In this document: positions 17,967 through 20,659 of the stretch, piece by piece
Position numbering within the stretch: position 1 is the stretch's first letter
Layout of the letters: each line of letters begins with the position of its first letter
From: Nemertoderma westbladi
Lineage: Eukaryota > Xenacoelomorpha > Nemertodermatida > Nemertodermatidae
Direction of reading: 5' to 3'
Length of the DNA stretch: 20,659 bases
Assembly: GCA_032718475.1 (NCBI GenBank)
Contig: JAUCBJ010004551.1
Coordinates: 1 to 20,659 of the forward strand
Position numbers and translations under genes: made by a program
The notes under the pieces: model-generated
The model's database searches: none
What the model was told of the DNA's origin: nothing
The model's input: only the letters and a program-made list of their open reading frames with translations

Positions 17967-18194
17967 ATGGATTCTGATTTATTTCAAAGATACAGTAAAC
18001 CTCAATATGGTGGTGCAGACTCGAATCTTGCTGTTTTTAAAGGTGGTAGAAGTACGAGAGGCTCGACGCAAGTTCCTGTTTTTCGAGGTGGTTCATATAT
18101 TGACCCTTACGGTCAACAAATTGGCTCATTTGGTCCAAACTTAAAACAATGTCGTTTTCAATGTCTTATGGAGATGTACAATCAACTTTTTTGA
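17967..18194 (+). CDS. Gly-rich virion-type protein, probably truncated (75 aa)
   Basis: The ATG lies one base after the preceding stop (TAAAATGG). The product begins MDSDLFQRYSKPQYGG and continues with VFKGGR and VFRGGSY repeats. Animal Polintons carry a protein of this style (MDS-LY-RYY--QxGG ... VFRGxxYQ+G) with a hydrophobic second half. Here that half is missing and the last 20 residues look out of frame, so the gene is probably truncated or frameshifted near 18145. Its role is thought to be structural and has not been assigned by me beyond the family resemblance. It belongs to the tightly packed block with the two capsid-like genes. Confidence 0.55.
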   Translation: MDSDLFQRYSKPQYGGADSNLAVFKGGRSTRGSTQVPVFRGGSYIDPYGQQIGSFGPNLKQCRFQCLMEMYNQLF

Positions 18195-18282
18195 TATACT
18201 GGACTTTAATTCTGAACAGCAACATGGACAAACTATCTTCCCTTCAACTACATTAGTAGTAGAGTCTTGGCCGGCTCGGTGA
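18149..18282 (+). other. Possible broken start of a further viral gene
   Basis: Overlapping the previous ORF, an ATG at 18149 starts a short frame (35 codons, stopping at 18254-18256). A different frame is open across 18165-18282, with a string FFDILDFNSEQ. In Polintons the major capsid gene often lies near this place, but the sequence is too short and shifted to assign. Viral-looking sequence stops here, which suggests truncation of the element. Confidence 0.2.
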
Positions 18283-18457
18283 CAGTTAGACCCCACTGCC
18301 TGGCGCCATACTGTCTGGGTAACACCTCCTAATTAGGCTAATTAGACCCTAATTGACAGGTGTCATCAATTAATTAGTACAATTAAACCCTAATAGGTGT
18401 CTTATGACTCCTAATTAGGGTTTAATTGATTATCCTAATTAATCAATCCGATACGCA
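18283..18457. other. Spacer with CCTAATTAG repeats and inverted repeat
   Basis: The motif CTAATTAG/CCTAATT recurs at about 18327-18350, 18410-18420 and 18433-18440. A perfect 15-bp inverted repeat joins CAATTAAACCCTAAT (18380-18394) to ATTAGGGTTTAATTG (18414-18428) around a 19-nt spacer. AGGTGTC also occurs twice. This may be the edge of an inserted repeat close to the right-hand break of the viral element. Confidence 0.7.
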
Positions 18458-18643
18458 ATGGTGACGCTACAGGCTGATCCCGAAGCTGCTGATGCGCCGC
18501 TAGAGTTACCATTACAAGCTGATCCCGATGCGCCACCAGTGGTACCGTTACAAGCTGATCCCGAAGCTGCTGATGCGCCGCTAGATGTACCGCTATATGC
18601 TGATCCCGAACCTGCCGTTGATTCGTCACCAGATCCAGAATAA
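18458..18643 (+). CDS. Small repetitive ORF with ADPEAADAPL-type repeats (61 aa)
   Basis: The ATG at 18458 opens 61 codons made almost wholly of four imperfect copies of a repeat like LQADPEAADAPLxVP, ending in an acidic tail and TAA at 18641-18643. The DNA repeat (GCTGATCCCGAAGCTGCTGA) is GC-rich against AT-rich flanks. The opposite strand is open as well, as often happens in repeats. It may be a minisatellite that happens to be open, or a remnant of a low-complexity domain from another gene. No function is suggested. Confidence 0.3.
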   Translation: MVTLQADPEAADAPLELPLQADPDAPPVVPLQADPEAADAPLDVPLYADPEPAVDSSPDPE

Positions 18644-18670
18644 TCCAGATGTACAGGCTCATTAACTGTT

Positions 18671-18766
18671 ATTTTTATAAGTAAACCTAGGCCTACAGAT
18701 ATTATTATATTACGACGTATTTTTATAAGTAAACCTAGGCCTACAGATATTATTATATTACGACGC
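18671..18766 (+). repeat. Perfect 48-bp tandem duplication
   Basis: ATTTTTATAAGTAAACCTAG followed by GCCTACAGATATTATTATAT and TACGACGT/C occurs at 18671 and again at 18719 with no visible mismatch before the last base. Perfect identity suggests a recent duplication or an assembly duplication. Each copy carries TAGGCCTA. Confidence 0.95.
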
Positions 18767-18931
18767 CGGTACTGTTACTTAATAAAAGTAGAATATATAC
18801 GTATGGTAATGCGGTATGGTACTGCGGTACGGTACACACACAGTACTGCAGAACAGCAGTTTTCCAGTATCATTTCGTACATATCCAGTTCGGCAGTTTA
18901 CATATTATAACAGTATATAATGCAGTAATCT

Positions 18932-19000
18932 TAGCCTACTGTTTGTTAGTTTTATAGCCTACTGTTAGTTAATTTTATAGTCTACTGTTAGTTAATTTTA
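18932..19000 (+). repeat. 23-bp tandem repeat, 3 copies
   Basis: TAGCCTACTGTTAGTTAATTTTA and close variants start at 18932, 18955 and 18978. Confidence 0.9.
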
Positions 19001-20556
19001 TTTATAGGCTAGAGTGTACGGGTTTTATAAGCAATAGCTTCTTATATCCTATTATCCTGTTATCATTAAATCAAATATTACGTATAATAATATCTTATGC
19101 AGTTATGTGTATTTTGTTATTACAGTTGGCCGGCCTACAGCAGTATTATGCTATTATGTGTACATTGAAGTAGGCTTAGTACCGTACTTGTTTATCAATA
19201 TAGTTTAATAGGTCTACCGGTATGTGCTTACAGTATTATAAACTAATATTTCTATCAATGTAATGCATTCTTTCTACCCAAAACAGTAAACTTATTGCCT
19301 TTTAACCTGTGTAAAACTCCACCTTTTGAAACGTTTTATCTTTTCCTGTCCACTAACGGTACTGTTGTATTTCGTAGTTATTGAACTATTACCATATATT
19401 GACTAAGTTATGTGATTACATTTCTGTGCACACTGTCTCTACTCTACTGACTGTACTGTACTACTGTACATGTGTACAATTATTATTATGTAATTTGCTT
19501 CTAAGTTATTAATGTTTATATTACCCCTGAAATTTTTAAGCCTTACAAGATGGACACATTTCATTTGAATCTCGGGTTCTCAAGATTATAAAATCAATGA
19601 CACAAAATTATTTTCAAAAATTGGAGACAGACACCTTTAGTTTCTAAAATATTCACAAATAATATTTATTTAAAAAAGTTCAGTTCGGTAACATTAATAG
19701 AGTGTTTTTTAACCTTCAGCCCTCCAATTAGCCGGTCGTCCGCGGACTTTTCTTAAATTTAATTTTTCTTATCTTTGTTTGGAATTGTTTGCGAGTTACC
19801 AGTGCAAAAACAAAGTTACCTTCTGGCAAGTCGGCTAAGTATTATATAATTGTAAGACTACATGATCATGAATGACACAAAGAAAGCAAAACTTTCTGAT
19901 ACAAAAGGCACTGCTGTAGAAGAACATGATCCAATAGTTATAAATTTAATAAATAAATCACAGCATGGGTGCAGTTACTACCATTGCTGATGCTGCTGAT
20001 GGATACAGATACAACAGTATCAAGTGATAATTTGGCTTCAGGGGAGGCCAATACTCATACCCCAATGACCTAGCTTATATTTGAACAGAAATACCATATG
20101 CACCCTTAGAATAAGAAACCAGTACAGCAAGATGCAGTGAATCAATCTCCTCAACGCAGATAATAATACTTCATACTTCAACATGTATTCTTCTTAAAGG
20201 TAGATAGATGTGTTGGAAGAAACAATATATCGTAAAATTAGCAGTAAGTTTTGCATAACGTTTTTAAGTAAGTCTAGGAATCCTGCACCCGAAGTTGAAA
20301 TAGATAAATATAGATAGGGAGGTTATTTAATTTAAACCATGGGAAGAAGTGGCAACTGCTATGATGTGTCCACCTGAGATAATGGTTGACTGCCATTGAC
20401 TCTGGGTCCCAATTAATAAAATATATAATATAATTAATAAAAATAACATGTAACCTATTTTATAATGAAAATGGAACGAGAGCGCGTGCTAATAGCTGAG
20501 CAAGTTTAGTTTGTGTTTGTTTTGTTTGTATTATCTGTATAATTTCTAATAAACCC
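19001..20556. other. AT-rich stretch without recognisable gene
   Basis: I see no recognised family. The only protein-like frame is a short one from the ATG at 19862 to a TGA near 19985, about 41 codons, with a Lys-rich hydrophilic product (NDTKKAKLSDTKG). It could be an exon fragment. The rest is AT-rich with scattered TACAGTA/TACTGTA and TAGGCTTA motifs. Confidence 0.45.
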
Positions 20557-20659
20557 CCAACACTCCACCCAGGGTCTCTCCCGAATCTTCAATCTTCACC
20601 CCCCCCCCCCCTCCCCCCCAACACTCCACCCAGGGTCTCTCCCGAATCTTCAATCTTCA
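20557..20659 (+). repeat. Tandem repeat of 61 bp with poly-C tract, cut by window end
   Basis: CCAACACTCCACCCAGGGTC followed by TCTCCCGAATCTTCAATCTTCA occurs at 20557-20598 and 20618-20659 with no difference visible. The copies are separated by a C-rich tract (about 20598-20619, interrupted by one T). A third copy may continue past the window. Confidence 0.9.

Larger units (their letters stand above)
11369..18282 (+). mobile_element. Polinton/Maverick-like virus-derived element (incomplete)
   Basis: The span collects, all on one strand, the diagnostic gene set of Polintons/Mavericks and adintoviruses: an A32-type packaging ATPase, a retrovirus-type integrase, a basic GG/hydrophobic-tail core protein and capsid-family proteins. 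These are accompanied by a RING protein and unassigned ORFs. Missing are the protein-primed family B DNA polymerase, the adenain-like protease and the major capsid protein, which normally bring such elements to 15-20 kb. Long terminal inverted repeats and the expected 6-bp target duplication could not be found by eye. Boundaries are set by the first ATG and the last open viral-looking sequence, so they are approximate. Confidence 0.85.

Noticed and set aside
18435-18662. Minus-strand repetitive frame
   Set aside because: Opposite-strand shadow of the same short tandem repeat; neither strand can be preferred strongly, and the + frame starts with an ATG at the repeat edge.

Overview
The window looks like a piece of an animal nuclear genome, probably a marine invertebrate. 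Most of it is AT-rich, gene-poor and repeat-dense. It holds a tRNA-derived SINE, a BEL/Pao pol fragment, minisatellites and homopolymer G/C tracts, and the motifs TAGGCCTA and TACAGTA/TACTGTA recur throughout. No rRNA, functional tRNA, CRISPR array or prokaryote-type operon was found. The species assignment is inference only.

The core of the window, about 11.37-18.2 kb, is a virus-derived element of the Polinton/Maverick (adintovirus-like) kind. All genes are on the + strand, in this order: an unassigned acidic protein; a C3HC4 RING-finger protein; an A32/FtsK-HerA-type packaging ATPase; a small basic protein with a GG motif and hydrophobic tail (core/pX-like); a 46-codon ORF; a DDE (retrovirus-type) integrase with a C-terminal chromodomain remnant; two tandem diverged paralogues of the Polinton minor-capsid/penton-like family; and a short Gly-rich virion-type protein. 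The ATPase, RING, core and integrase frames are intact. The first capsid-like gene is split by a 1,058-bp non-autonomous DNA transposon with perfect terminal inverted repeats and a short target duplication. The second carries two compensating frameshifts. No protein-primed DNA polymerase B, adenain-type protease or double-jelly-roll major capsid gene is visible, so this copy is truncated, rearranged or dependent on another element. On the right it breaks off around 18.2-18.3 kb.

Left of the element, 1-2.9 kb has GC-richer open islands with possible splice signals (candidate exons, unproven), an unassigned ORF and a SINE. A tandem repeat lies at 3.76 kb. At 4.5-5.1 kb two unrelated mobile-element fragments abut head to head. 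At 5.7-6.3 kb a minisatellite has a 234-bp higher-order period. From 8.8 to 10.5 kb the sequence is G-rich, with two tandem repeats, poly-G tracts and an open frame broken at a 23-G tract. A cluster of CCAAT boxes follows at 10.5-10.7 kb.

Right of the element, 18.3-20.66 kb holds an inverted repeat, a small repetitive-peptide ORF, three short tandem repeats and little else. The genes that can be read would act together in virion assembly (ATPase, core, capsid-like proteins), chromosomal integration (integrase) and probably host ubiquitin interaction (RING).
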